Notes: generated by a model not told the origin, from the letters alone. Shown: positions 1-11,212, numbered from the stretch's first letter. The stretch is 64,000 nucleotides of DNA from Eonycteris spelaea (GCA_003508835.1 PUFA01000533.1:124001-188000); one strand, 5' to 3'. Program-made: numbers and translations.

Positions 1-147
1 AGAAATATAAGGGCTATGCTAAATAAACTCGAGGCTGCAGCATTGACTGTATGCCCTCCCGAAGCACTTTCCTGTCTTCTTCTTTTTTCCTTAGGCTTCA
101 CCCCCCTCTTTTAGGTGCTGTTCGACTTTAGCCGGCTGGCTCCGGCA
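1..147 (+). mobile_element. 3' part of a class II ERV LTR (R-U5 side), cut by the window edge
   Basis: Begins inside the LTR at a TATA-like AAATATAAGGGC, followed by an AATAAA signal and ending TCCGGCA at 147. Read by eye it differs at only one position from the corresponding 147 bases of the minus-strand LTR at 26499-26922, so the two belong to one young family. No primer-binding site follows; the next bases (tgtcctgaacttc) continue a duplicon that is also present, without an LTR, at 49514-51530. This is therefore a solo LTR or a 3' LTR inserted into the duplicon. The left flank lies outside the window, so the target-site duplication cannot be checked. Confidence 0.85.
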
Positions 148-1475
148 TGTCCTGAACTTCAAACGGGTGCTCAGTCTTGCTTTCTACAGCAGAGACTCCA
201 TCAATACCACGTGCTGCTATGGCCCCCCACTATTGAGTTGCACCAGCTCTGCCCCGCCTCAGCCCTGGAGGAACAGGGGGTGCACTCTTCACTGGTTCAA
301 GTGTTCCTGAAGACTGCATGAGAGCCAAGGCTCAGGACTTTTGCCTGGCCTCCTGCTAGAGGGCCAGCCGTTACCCACCAACTTACTGGGAGGCAACCCT
401 CACCTGTCTTGCATCAAACATTTTCTCCTTTCAGGTCATGTCTGCATCTGCAAGCTCTCTGCCCAGTGGCTTGTGCAGCTGCCAGTCCTTAGTGTGGAAA
501 CAGGTGTTTGCCAAACAGCCCTGGGAATTTCCTGGGACTCCAGCCTCTGCCACTCACTGGCTGAACAACTCACAGTAACATAGTATGACCCTGACCCTTT
601 TGACCTGTCCCACAGCCCATCAAGGGAAGAGAAAGAGGTCATTGAACAAAACAAGGCCTTTCTGGTTTCACTCCTGTGTGGACCAAGGACAGAGAACAAG
701 ATGTAAAGAAGCAAAACAAGCAAAAGAGAATTCTTAGGCTCAGACAACAGACCAGGGGTGACTAGCTCCTCAGGGCAGAGGCAGGACAATGACTTGTGTA
801 AAGAGAGTCAGCACCAGGGTGAAGCTCTGAACATGCTGTGGACTAAATAGCTGTTGGCTAATGAGTTAGCAAACCTGACATTTTTTCTAAGGTTCTGAAG
901 CCTTGTCTTTCAGCTACGTTACACTTAGTCAAAATGACAGACCACAGAAGGCTTTGGAGTTCCAACCCCAAGTCTGGCTTTCTGGTAATGACAGAACAGG
1001 GGACAAATGTATCTCTGTGTGGACTTGACAGGATGGTTTTTTGCTGACTCACAGAGGTGGTAGAAAAGGCTATTGGAGGAAAGTGAGCCATAGTTGAAAA
1101 TGACTGGTAGACAGAATATATGACCATTTCATAAGAACATGTTGGATAACCTGATTGGAAAAGGAGATGAACTCAAAACAGAGGGATTCAACCCTCAGCG
1201 AGAAGGGGACTTCTCAAAGGCCAGAGCTGTCACAGCTTCATACTTATAGGATTGGAGACATGAAAAGAAAGTTGTTATGTTGAATTGGTGCTCTTTTCTC
1301 AATGGCTGGCCTCAAATGAAGCTTTGTGAAAAAAAAATGAACATTCTCATCAAGGACAAAGGGTCCTGGGTATGTACCTGTCTCATGGGAGTCAGGCGAA
1401 AATATAGCACCCAGGACCGAGGCGGTTTCCAACAGTTGTATATTCCTGCCCTGTCAGGGTGAAAGAAAAGCTGTG
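148..1475 (-). repeat. Duplicon copy C (inverted)
   Basis: The reverse complement of this stretch matches about 50135-51525 of duplicon copy A through its length, with moderate divergence. Examples are the shared segments around 660-720 (cttttgcttgttttgct on the minus strand, compare 50900-50925) and around 330-470 (compare 51220-51400). Homology stops near 1475, and on the other side an LTR abuts it at 148, the point matching A position 51525. Open frames here are short and not conserved between copies, so I do not call a gene. The origin of the unit is unknown to me. Confidence 0.85.
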
Positions 1476-1864
1476 ATTCTGACTCTATACTCCTTTTCTC
1501 AATACTTTATAAAAGTGTACTTTTTTTTTTAAAGGAAAATGAACAGTCTCCTCCAGGACCAAGTGTATATAGGAGGCACACATTATTTTATCCGTTTTTG
1601 GAATAATTGTTCTTTTTGTAAAATTGTACCCCAATGTAAATCTTGTCTTTCATAATGAACCTTGGTTATGGTTTCATAATCTAGGTTGTATTAGTTTAGA
1701 CTAGAAATGTCCAGCTTCTGAAATTTTATTATAGAGATCACATAATTTTGAAAATTGAATCTCTTAAAATAAGCATCAGAATTCTTTTTGATAATATAGG
1801 TTATCAAGAAAGTGATAAATCATAAAATCTATTTTAGTATTAAATAATATACAACCATCACATT
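1476..1864. other. AT-rich noncoding stretch, nothing recognised
   Basis: Low-complexity AT-rich DNA after homology to the duplicon ends. I see no long open frame, RNA gene or repeat family that I can name. Confidence 0.6.
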
Positions 1865-1891
1865 TTTTTATTATTTATTATTATTTATGTC

Positions 1892-2010
1892 TATAGCACT
1901 TAGTCTCCCTAGGTGGTCTCCCATCCAAGTTCTAACCAGGCCTGACCCTGCTTAGCTTCTGAGATCAGACATCAGACATCAGGATTGTTCAAGGTGGCAT
2001 GGCCATAGAC
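1892..2010 (-). pseudogene. 5S rRNA-derived body of the hybrid SINE
   Basis: Runs antisense along most of 5S rRNA, including the box A/IE/box C type internal promoter region (aagctaagcagg, gcctggttagaacttgga). A short local duplication (atcagacatcagacatc) around 1965-1980 and many substitutions rule out a functional 5S gene. Confidence 0.85.
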
Positions 2011-2019
2011 CATGAACCA

Positions 2020-2092
2020 TTGCTCCACTGGGGCACGAACCCAGGATCTTCTGCGTGTAAAGCAGATGTGCTAACCGCTATACTATGGAACC
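2020..2092 (-). pseudogene. tRNA-Val(TAC)-derived head of the hybrid SINE
   Basis: Seventy-odd bases that fold by eye as tRNA-Val: acceptor GGTTCCA, anticodon TAC in CTTTACAC, T loop GGTTCGTGCC. The acceptor 3' side is mismatched (tggagcaa) and it runs directly into 5S sequence, so it is a SINE head rather than a tRNA gene. Confidence 0.8.
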
Positions 2093-2093
2093 A

Positions 2094-2475
2094 CATCCAT
2101 CATCACATCTTAAGACTAAGGTTTTCTTGAGTTTGTGTTATTTGAACAATTTCTGCTATACAGTATGAACTCGATTTTATATGTTGCCTTTGTTTTTAAA
2201 AGCATGTTAAAGTATAGACTTCTAATTTTGTCCTCCAGACCTAGTATTTCTGCTCTATAATCCTGCACACGATTAATTCATTAGAAAATTTAATTTGTTT
2301 TATTGCAAGTCAATTGACTTTTTGCTATCAATGTGACTAAATTTAACACTTTCAAATAAGTGTTAGCACTTATAAAGGCATATGTTTCCATTGTAAGCAC
2401 CAGTGGAATTGTGAAAAAGGGTCTATCATTGGAGAGATATTGCATCATATTCCTGCTTTACTCGCAGTTTTTTAA
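2094..2475. other. AT-rich noncoding stretch, nothing recognised
   Basis: No open frame, RNA gene or identifiable repeat seen. Confidence 0.5.
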
Positions 2476-2625
2476 TCATAGAATTAGTAACTCAATTTCC
2501 TTGAGTCTTCTCATCTGACAAATAAAAATAATAACATCTGCCTGGCAGTATTATTGTAAGATTAACTGAAAATATATGTACCATACATTAGTACAATGTC
2601 TGCCACCTGGTTTGCAGTGCTCTCC
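2476..2625 (+). mobile_element. MIR SINE
   Basis: Contains the MIR core and 3' features in order: tcttctcatctgacaaataa, aataataacatctgcctgg, a taagattaactgaaaata segment and acaatgtctgccacctgg. It is diverged, as expected of this ancient mammal-wide family. Confidence 0.7.
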
Positions 2626-3215
2626 CTTCTAGATTCAGACAGCCCAGTGATTAAAATATACATAGTAAAATGATGCTTTATTTTCTTATTGTTAATTAGT
2701 TTTTTAACTTGAATTTTTATTACTCTTTAAGTTGGTGTTTGTTGCTTTTGATGATGGTGAGCAGTGATGTCCAGCAGTGTCACAGTGATAATCCTGGAGA
2801 AATCCCATGCTTCACACAAAAGGAATATAGGTATTGATTCCTATCAGGTTTTATAATACATGAAGCTTTTTGTTTTGTTTTGGTCTCTAAAGACTGATGT
2901 ATTATGAATTGAACAATGAGATAGACTTCCAATTCTAGTTTAAGCTTTTCTAAGTTAACGTATTTATCTTGAGTTAATATAGTTAAAATGACATTTTGGT
3001 GTAAAGAATATCAGTTTTAGTAATGCTTTGATAAATAATGGATCCGTTAAACATGATAAAAACAAGCTTTGAAAAGCACAACATTATATTTTGGGGTTTC
3101 AAATGCAACTGACTAATGATCTCAATGGTGAGAAGTAGACATTTAGTTTCCTAGCAGATACTCTATATTTTCTAATTTTTGACATGCATCTGAGGTGATA
3201 TTTTCTAAAATAATC
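2626..3215. other. Noncoding stretch, nothing recognised
   Basis: AT-rich DNA without a supported gene or repeat call. Confidence 0.5.
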
Positions 3216-3725
3216 AGTGATCTACATGTCCATCAAGACAACTAGATAAAGAAGACATGGTACACATATAAGGTGGAATATAACTTGGCCACATGAAATT
3301 TTATCATTTGCAACGACATGAATGGACCTAGAGGATATTATGCTAAGTGAAGTAAGTCATACTGAGAAATACAAAGAGCCCATGATTTCGCTTCTATGTG
3401 GAATCTAAAGAACAAAATAAACAAACAAAACAGACTTATAGATATAGAGAACAAACTTATGGTGCCAGAAGGCATGAGGAGTTGGGGTACAGGCGAAAAG
3501 GTGAGGGATTAAGAAGTACAAGTTAGTAGTTACAAAATAGTCACTAGTCACAAGGATGTAAAGTACAGCATAAAGTTTATAGTCAATAATTTTATAATAA
3601 TAATATATGGTGCTGGTACTAGACTTCTCGGAGGTATCATTTTGTAAGTTATATAAATGTTTAGGCACTATGCTGTATACCTGCAACTAATATAATATTG
3701 AATGTCAGCTGTAATTGAAAAGAAA
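3216..3725 (+). mobile_element. L1 3' end (5'-truncated)
   Basis: Typical L1 3'-end order: tgtccatcaagacaactaga, tggaatataacttggccac, gacatgaatggacctagagg, gctaagtgaagtaagtcat, tatgtggaatctaaag, then the 3' UTR with ggtgagggattaagaagtac and a final ctgcaactaatataatattg segment. The antisense stretch at about 9150-9270 is the same kind of 3' UTR in the other orientation. Confidence 0.85.
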
Positions 3726-3820
3726 ATAACATTAAAATAGAGATTAAAAAAATCTTTTAAAGATTAAAGAGTATGTATGTGTTTATGTGCATATATTATA
3801 TTATAGCTATAGAGTTCGTG

Positions 3821-4204
3821 TGTACACTCCCTCAGTCGGGTCAGGCTCCCATAACAGAATATCACAGACTGGGTGTCTTATATAGAAAACATTTATTTTC
3901 TCACAGTTCTTGAAACTGAAAGTCTGAGATCAGAGCACTTGCATGGCCAGGTTCCGGTGAGGACTCTTTCAGGTTTGCAGAAAATTGCCTTCTCACTTGT
4001 CCTCACATAAAGAAAAGTGATGGAGAGCAAGCAAGCTCTCTGATGTCTCCTCTCTGATGTCTCTTCTTGTAAGGGCAGTCATCCCATGACAAGGGCCTCA
4101 CTCTCCTGGCCCATCTAAACTTAATTCCATCTCTAAATATTGTTCCATTGAGGGTTAGGGCTTCAGTGTATGAATGTTAGGGGGAAACAATTAAGGCCAT
4201 GGTG
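3821..4204 (-). mobile_element. MLT1-type (ERVL-MaLR) LTR
   Basis: Read on the plus strand as the reverse complement of MLT1: cccataacagaatatcacag, actgggtgtcttatatag, acatttattttctcacag, then ctctctgatgtctcttcttg, catctaaacttaattcc, and gggttagggcttcagtgtat near the end. Both ends appear present, suggesting a solo LTR. Ancient and diverged. Confidence 0.85.
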
Positions 4205-4875
4205 TGTGTATATGTGTGCCTTTAAGAAGTGAAAAATTTATTGAAAAATAATGAAATTAAAATTAATGTATTTTAGGATTGCTTCATCATTATATATAAG
4301 TAATATGTAATGATGCTCTCCTGAAAACAGTAGAATATTCTTTCATGTTGTTTTATTTTTGTCTCCAAGTTAAAATATGAGTTACTTTTATTAGTATGTT
4401 AGGACTCACAGGAGAGAGTTTACTCACAATGATTTACTTTTTTCTGAGTATATCATTAAAAGGCAGCCAGTCATTGTATTCCAGAGGTTTTCAACCATGG
4501 GTGGAAATGAAGAACTCTATGATAAATACAACACACTGTGAAACACAATAATAGAATCTCAAAGTACTGAGAAAATGTGTTGGAGAAACATTTTACTGTG
4601 TCTGAAAATAATCAGCATAGATTTGAACTATATTTTGAAGGAAAGTATAGTTGAGCCACTTCATAAAAATGTGGAAAGATGTTCCATGCTAAAGACCCAG
4701 CGTATACAGAAATATAAATAAGAAATATGGGAGACATTGTCTTAACATCACAATTCTGGGTGACCAGTTGCTCTGAGGGAGCTAATAACTCTTAGGTTCT
4801 GAACAAATCAATTTTGTTGCATTCTGGGGAAATTCAGGGTACATTTATGGTGGTCATCACACAGCTCACCAATAT
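4205..4875. other. Noncoding stretch, nothing recognised
   Basis: AT-rich; no gene or repeat that I can support. Confidence 0.5.
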
Positions 4876-4879
4876 TCCT

Positions 4880-5152
4880 GGTTCTCCTTTTCCCAGACAC
4901 TAGTAAATTTGACTTCCAAACTCCTTTGAAGGTAGGGGTGGCATGTGACTTGCTGTAGCCAATGAAATTTGTATAAGCAAAATCTGTCACTTCAGGCCTG
5001 GGGCATTTCATGTTGATGCAAAACTGCTCCATGTAATGGGACCTCCAAAAGGCCAAATCCCCCTCTGAAGCTTGATGAAAAACAAAAGTCTGTTATGTTC
5101 AGCCACTGAGGTTTGGGCTTATTTGTAACTGAGGTATAACCTAGCCTGATAC
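4880..5152 (+). mobile_element. Degraded mammalian LTR-type repeat (MaLR-like)
   Basis: Contains an ordered series typical of old mammalian LTRs: ggtggcatgtgacttgct, gtagccaatgaaattt, agccactgaggtttgggctt, atttgtaactgaggtataac and ctagcctgatac. I cannot assign the exact subfamily by eye. Confidence 0.5.
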
Positions 5153-5845
5153 AATAATACAAGTGTTTCGCCCCCAAAAGAATGTATTTTGTTATGAAAT
5201 TGGAATTAGACTCCAGGCTCTGATCATTATAAACAAGCATTTCACTCGCATGACTGTCCAGTGGCATTGGAGAATCTAGAAGGATCCTGGACAATTGCTT
5301 ATCATTCCTATTGCCCCTGTCCACCCCACTCCTCAGTCACTGTGACAAACTCAACACCATTCCCATCAATTTCCCGTTCACTCCCTGCCGCACTGTCAAC
5401 AGCTGGCCTCCACGGACCAGGCAGATAATAAAAAGCAGTGAGCGAGACTGGACCGAGATGCCTACAGAACCTGGGCTTCTCAAGGGGCAACCACTGTCGA
5501 CTCCACCAGTTTGTTGCCATCAGGACATTCACTCTCAGTTGACAAATCTTTCAAGAACAACCAACATCCAGATTTCCATGTCCAATCTTTTGATTCAATA
5601 ATATCTGCAACGACTTAAAATGTTTAAATTTAAATTTTAAGCACACTCCAAGTCAAACCAAATGGTTGTATTGGTTTCATGAAGCCGCTGTGCAGCATTT
5701 TGCAAACGTGTCCAATGCTAGTGAAACTTGAGCTTTTACTTTGCAAAATTCCCTTCTATTCCAAGTGACAAAACATATCACAACACCTTACCAGTAGAGA
5801 AGCTGCATGGTTGTGTAAGAGCCATGACACTTGCTAACTAACGTC
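5153..5845. other. Noncoding stretch, nothing recognised
   Basis: Includes a frame open for about 96 codons at 5311-5601 with no recognisable domain and no conserved start context. No repeat family identified. Confidence 0.45.
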
Positions 5846-5849
5846 TTCT

Positions 5850-5975
5850 CTGTGCCCCTTACTGCAAAGTCTAATTTAATAATGAAGTAGGTTCTGTCAT
5901 TGTCCCATTTAACTAACAGCAGAATCCAGCCTTCTGGGTTCCAAGCCACCCCAGTGTGCTCTTTCTTGCCAGTAT
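5850..5975 (-). mobile_element. MIR fragment (antisense)
   Basis: Antisense MIR order: taatttaataatgaagtagg, ttctgtcattgtcccattta, then cttctgggttccaagccacc and cagtgtgctctttctt. The central part is shortened. Confidence 0.5.
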
Positions 5976-7540
5976 GTCCTATTTAGTTATTTAATTTTTC
6001 AAATCTTGTTTACTGCCTCTCCTGTCCCAGAATGTTCTTAAACATCCTTCATGGGTCTAGTTCTGAAGACCGCTGCACAAAAATGATTAAGAAGAAGAGT
6101 AAAATATGAAATGGAAATGAAGAAGAGGAATCAGTGGCCAGGAAGAAAGCTGAGTCTCTGCTTGCTGTGACCAGGCCTCACGGGTACCCAGCTGTGACTG
6201 TGACAGGGAGAGTAACTCCTTGGAATCAGGCCTCCTTTCACTGGTGGGAACACAGTGCCTCTCAGGCTAGGACTGGTGCCTTCCTGAGCCCACTTAGAGT
6301 AGAAGGAAGTAAAATAGGATGGCAAAGAGGAAGAAGGATGTGGCAAACAGAAAAGGGGACAGGCAGGGAGCTGGAGCTCACACCTGCCAGCCCAAGACAA
6401 GTGAGGCTTCCTAGAAGCCCATGGTGGGGATTGCTGCCTGAGGGAGGGAGCCAGTGTGGACGGGGCAGGAACCCTTAGAAGGGCTCCAGGTCATAGACCG
6501 GTTCTATGCTGGGCAGGCTAACTGCGGGGCTGGGAGGTAAGGAGGCCACCCCACATGCATGTAGGTAGGGTGTGCACACACTTTTTGCTTCCTGAGGTCC
6601 CCTGGTGGTTGGCTGTGGGGTCCATGGGAGAGGAGGTGGATGAGACTCTGTTAGAAGAGTTGTAAAAAGCCCACGGGTCCACAGAACTGACTTTAGTCTG
6701 TTTACTCTGTACAGGGCAGGGATGCCAGTTAATAAAGTGGGGCGTGATCTCGACTCTCACCCGTGTTTCCCAGACAGCATCCTAATTCTCCGTGGTACAC
6801 CTTAAGGAAGTCTGAGAGTTTGAACTTAGGTCATCTGTTTGAATTTTAAAAGTGCTTAAGTGAATGTGGGACTGTTCTCTGCTGTCAATCTCAAAAGGCC
6901 ATCTGACTCACAACCTGTCCAGGTGACAGTGAGTCCACAGGTCCAAGTAGTCTAGGCACCAAGGGGGACTTCAGGAAGTGTGGAAGTATACGTGCAGGTG
7001 ATCTTGCCTGTTCTGGATCCAGCAGCAGGGCACTTTCTGGCCTGTAAATCAGGGACTTTTTGAATCATCCAATAAACTCTTATGGTCCTTTTCAGGCCCT
7101 GTCATCTAGAATAGTTTCAGCACATTAGTGAGAAGCATAAAAACATTAAAGTGTGACTCCGTGGCCCACATGTGGCGTGTGACCATGTATTGTATACGAC
7201 ACTGAGAACACTTTTTTCTCCATGGATGGTGCTGTGGGCAGAGCTGACTAAAGACTGGAACACTGTCTAAAAAGCAATAGTGAGTGTGCTCTGGAGGTTT
7301 CTTGATTCTTATCCTGTCCACTGGACAGTTTGCAGCAGACGTCATCACTGACACTGGAACAGTGAATATGAGAATTTCATTTTTAGGAAAAATTAATGAG
7401 TAGAGGTTAAAATCTGACTTCTTTTGAGAGTATGGCAATGGAAAGTAGGATGAGAAAGTAATGAGGAAGCCTCTTCAACCCAGGATCTGGCTCCCACTAA
7501 CTCCCTAATTTTTTACAGGTCTGTGGGTGTCTGCACACCA
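5976..7540. other. Noncoding stretch with a GC-richer core
   Basis: About 6120-6780 is richer in G and C than its surroundings and carries overlapping frames of about 80-114 codons on both strands. None shows a domain, and no splice structure is evident. I see no repeat that I can name. Confidence 0.45.
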
Positions 7541-8085
7541 ATCTACTGGTAGTTAGTCCCCAGAATTAGCCCTGGGGTCTTGGATGGTTCTGTTATGGGC
7601 ACAGGGGTCCTTGCCCCCCTCAGCATATAAATCAAAAGAGCAGGTAAAACAGTTTAGCAGAGAGAAAGATTTATTAAAGTGAAATCTTGATGCACCAAGG
7701 GAGGAAAAAGATGTGGCTCCTGAGGATCACAGGTCCAACATTTTTATGGCCCTTTGGGTTTGGGATGAAGCCCCAACTTTCTCCTTTCCCTCCCCAAAGC
7801 ATGTTGAGGTGGGTCTTACACTACGCCTGAGCAGGGTACCTATATGCTACTTTATGCTTCGCATCTTGAGCATCTTGAATCTCCCTCTTGTGGGTTTATT
7901 TTACTGTAATGATGAGGAAAATTACCTAGAGTTGGCTCTTTACCCATGTGCAGACATGACTTTAGGGCCTTTCTCAGGGCTGCTTCTCTCTCCTGTGATT
8001 ATGGTTCAATCTGCTCACTGTTTCATATTGGCAGAAGGAGGTGGCGCAAGGTTGTTGTCCCAGCTGCAGTTTCCAATTAGATGAC
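7541..8085 (-). mobile_element. ERV LTR, probably class I, solo
   Basis: On the minus strand a polyadenylation signal lies in ttcactttaataaatctttc (around 7670-7690), followed by a segment rich in gctgaggggggcaagg and cccctgtgcccataacag. This is a layout typical of gammaretrovirus-like LTRs. Upstream are caccctgcc-poor U3-like bases (agagggagattcaagatgc). No internal retroviral sequence adjoins. The ends are uncertain. Confidence 0.55.
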
Positions 8086-8129
8086 TACTGACTACAATTC
8101 CATTTACATGCACTCTTCATCCCCATTAT

Positions 8130-9026
8130 CACCCAACTCACAATAACTATTAATCTCTTTTTGTCACTATAGGTGAACATTTTATGAAAGTTTCTTATGA
8201 GTGGAATATTAATTTACATGTTGTTTTGGGTGGAGTTTCTTTACTTTAGCTTCTTATTTTGAGGTCCATTCCTTGTACAATGCACCATTACTTCATTCCT
8301 CTTAATTGGTGAATAATATTTAATTATATGAACATAACATGTTTTTATTTTCACTATGCCATGAACATTTAGATTTATCCACTTTTGGCTTTTATAAACA
8401 GTATCAGCATGAACATTTGCCTATGGATTTTGAGTGGCCATATGTCCTAGTGGGCGTAGACACATGGGTTGTGTAATTTCTGGGCCATAGCATATCTCCA
8501 TGCATAATATTCTGAAAAAAATATGCCATGTGTTTTTTACACAGTGGCTGCACATTTTTACAATTCCACCCACAGTGTCTGAGGGTTTTATAATCTCCAT
8601 ATTGTTGTCAATACTCATTAACTTTTATATAATCCTTTTTGGGAGCCAACTATTATCTCCTTGTGATTTTAATTTTCATTTCCATAATCACAAAGAATAT
8701 TGAGCACATTTTACATACTAATTGGCAACTTCTGTGACTTCTTTGGAAAAAAGTCTATTCAGGTGCTTATCCATTTTTTTAAATGGTTTATTTTTTATTA
8801 GTAACTTTTCAGTGTTCTTTATGTATCATAGATATATAGTTTGAAATAAATATGTAATTGGAAATATTTTTTTCATTAAGCGACTTTCCTTTTCATTTAA
8901 TTCTGCTGCTGTTTGAAGAATATAAGTTTTTAAATTTAAAGTGCCATTTATCTCATTTTTGTAATTGTTGAGTCTGAGAAACCATTCCCTAATCAAAAGT
9001 CACAAAAATTATTCCAATGTTTCTCA
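8130..9026 (-). mobile_element. Old L1 (L1M-type), 3' half of a split antisense copy
   Basis: Antisense L1 landmarks in order: ctttttgtcactatagg, ccattccttgtacaatgc, acttcattcctcttaattgg, aattccacccacagtgtctg, cttctttggaaaaaagtct, gtgcttatccattttttt and the gtctgagaaaccattcc segment. The same L1 resumes at 11213 at the expected place in the consensus, so 9044-11196 is a later insertion. Confidence 0.85.
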
Positions 9027-9043
9027 ATAAGCTTACACTTTTT

Positions 9044-11196
9044 AAAATTTATTTTAATGTTTCAAGTACATTGGTTAGACATCTATACAGTTTGTAAAAT
9101 GATTCCAATTACTCCCTCCCTCTACTGCTCCTCCACCTAGCCAAGGCATTAATGCTAACTGCATCCACTATGCAGTGTCTCCATCCCCGTGACCATCTGT
9201 CAGCTACTAATTTGTACTTCTTTAGCCCTTCACCGCATTCTCTCAGCCCCCAAACACCTCTCTCCTCTGTCCATCACCAATTGTCCACTATATTTGTGAG
9301 TCTATTTTTATTAGTTTGTTATTTTTATTCCTTAGATTCTGCATATAAGTGAAATCACATATTGTTTATCTTTGTCTGACTTAAAATACCTTCTGGGTCA
9401 ATCAAAGCAATATATTTTCCATCCCCTTCCTTTTCATATGTAGGGGGTCTTCTTTTCTTATCACTTCAGCCACTCTATCTTTTGGTTGGAGCATTTAATT
9501 ATTTTCAAGATACTTATTAATAGGAATGTAGTTGCTACAATTCTTTATTCCTGTTTTTGATACATTTTTTTTCTTCTTAAAGAAGTCTCTCCAACATTCC
9601 CCATTACTACTGGCTTGGTGGGGATAAATTCCTTTAGCTTATTTTTGTCTGGAAGCTCTTTATCTGCCCTTCAACTCTAAATGATAGCTTTGCTGAATAA
9701 ATTATTCTTGGTGGTAGATCCTGGGTCTTCATCCTGTCAAATGTCTTTTGCCAAGCCTTTCTGTCCTGCATAGTCTTTTGAGAAATAAGCTTCCAGTCTT
9801 ATGGCTGTTCCCTTATAAGTAACTCTGCTTCTCTCTTGTTGCTTTTAATAGTCTTTCTTTGTATAACCTTAGGTATCTTGATTATGATGTGTCTTGGTGT
9901 GGGCCTCTTTGGATCCCTGATTTTTGGAATTCCCTGAGCTTCATGGTGTTTTGTGTCCATTTCTTTTACCAGATTAGGAAAGTTTGCCATCATTATTTCT
10001 TCAGTGTCCCATATGCTCCTTAAATTATTTTTAAAGTCTTGGCATCTTATCTTTTGCTGTTATGATTGTGTGTCCTTGGCTTTTCCATCCTCTAGATAAG
10101 ACATTTGATCCTCTTCTTTATTCACTTTGTTTATTGTTTATTCCATTTAATATACTTCTCATCTCAGATAAAATGTTCATCATTTCAGACTGGTTTCCTT
10201 TTATAATTTCCATTTCTAGTTTTATGTTTTTTATTTCTTTAAGTTCTCTACATTTCCCAAAAGTTTATTGAGCATCTTTATAACCAGTGTTTTTCACTCT
10301 GCATCTGTTAGTTTACCTGACTCCATTATATCTGGATCTCTTTCTTCTCTCATACGGTTTCGGCTTGTCTTCCTATTTTGGCTGCTTTTCTGTGTCTGTT
10401 TCTATGTACTAAGCAATGCTCCTAAGTCTCCCAGTCTTATTTGTGTGGATTTGTGAAATAGCTGTCCAGTGACAGTCCTGAGAGGTTGAGCTACAGGCAA
10501 AATCTAGCCCAGGCCTCTACCCCTCTGGAGCCACCTGTTAAGATTCAGCATACAATCCACAGATACTTTGCTTATAGTTACTTCAAAAGGCCATACCAGA
10601 AACTGAGGCCCACTGCCTCCAGTGTGAGTTTAGGCACTGCTCAGCAAAGAGCACCTGACTCGCTGAGGATATACCTGAATGTGGCTTGGGAGGGGGCTGT
10701 GAGTTGGGGTAGGCAGGGTTTCAGGAAATCCTCTGGGTGCAGCGACCTCTGTCATCCAGTACTGTGTCCAGAGCACTGGTATGGGGATGGCTCATTAGGG
10801 GGTACTTCTGGGCTTAGAGTTTCTCTTTGGGCCTCACTCCAACAATGTCTCTCTGTAAGTCCCTGTTGCCCCCAGCGTGCAGCCGAATCAACATGTGTGC
10901 TTAGAGTGAGCAGTTCCATCACTGTGAAAATCCACTCACCCAAGCAGCCCTTTTAAGAGTCTTCTGCTGCTGCCACTGCCTCCGTCTCACTCAGTGGCTG
11001 GAGACTGGGTAGCCCCACATCCCCACCCAGTTCTAAATACTGCCGTTGAAAGGTGATTTCTAGAATTTCTACCTAGTTGTATGGCTTGTTTATCCCAGGC
11101 GATTTTTTCTCGCTGTTGTTCCTTGTTTCTGTCACAACTTTGATTTGGTTGCCAGAGGGAACAGAGCGTCTATCAGTTACACCATTTTGTTCTCTG
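9044..11196 (-). mobile_element. HAL1 (half-L1): ORF1 plus 3' UTR, no ORF2
   Basis: About 2.15 kb on the minus strand, 3' end at the left. The tail is at 9041-9060. A 3' UTR like that at 3480-3720 occupies about 9100-9450, an ORF1 relic lies at about 9600-10450, and a GC-richer 5' region runs to 11196. No endonuclease or reverse transcriptase segment lies between ORF1 and the 3' UTR. This is the known HAL1 design, which depends on L1 enzymes in trans. It interrupts an older L1 and is flanked by ataagcttacactttt (9027-9042) and ataagtttatactttt (11197-11212), a 16-bp target-site duplication with two differences. Confidence 0.8.
9600..10450 (-). pseudogene. L1/HAL1 ORF1 relic
   Basis: The minus-strand frame at 9799-9993 reads NFPNLVKEMDTKHHEAQG and later PKRPTPRHIIIKIPKV, the hallmark transition from the RNA-recognition domain to the C-terminal domain of L1 ORF1p. 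Downstream, around 9620-9700, interrupted frames give KELPDKNKLKEF, the end of the C-terminal domain. Several stops and a frameshift separate the pieces. Known role of the family: a trimeric RNA-binding chaperone that coats L1 RNA. This copy cannot make it. The N-terminal limit is approximate. Confidence 0.75.
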
Positions 11197-11212
11197 ATAA
11201 GTTTATACTTTT

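Larger units (their letters stand above)
1866..2093 (-). mobile_element. Hybrid tRNA-Val/5S rRNA SINE (MEG-TR-like)
   Basis: On the minus strand the element starts near 2092 with a tRNA-Val(TAC)-like head: GGTTCCATAGTATAGCGGTT, a CTTTACACG anticodon loop, and a B box resembling GGTTCGTGCCC. It continues at 2010 into a 5S rRNA-like body (gtctatggccatgccacc; later aagctaagcagggtcagg and ggatgggagacc), followed by an AT-rich tail at about 1865-1890. A near-repeat of ccatcacat flanks it (about 1855-1864 and 2096-2109), which looks like a target-site duplication. Established knowledge: 5S-derived and hybrid tRNA/5S SINEs were described in fruit bats. It is a SINE relic, not a functional tRNA or 5S gene. 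Confidence 0.88.

Noticed and set aside
1892..2010. 5S rRNA gene
   Set aside because: Several substitutions, an internal duplication and its position inside a SINE show that it is a derived relic.
2020..2092. tRNA-Val gene
   Set aside because: The acceptor stem is mismatched, the sequence runs into 5S-like sequence, and it has a SINE tail and flanking duplication.
7713..8084. 123-codon open frame as a gene
   Set aside because: It lies antisense within an ERV LTR and has no domain.
10486..10956. 156-codon open frame as a gene
   Set aside because: It lies in the 5' region of the antisense HAL1, opens on TTG and runs opposite to the element.
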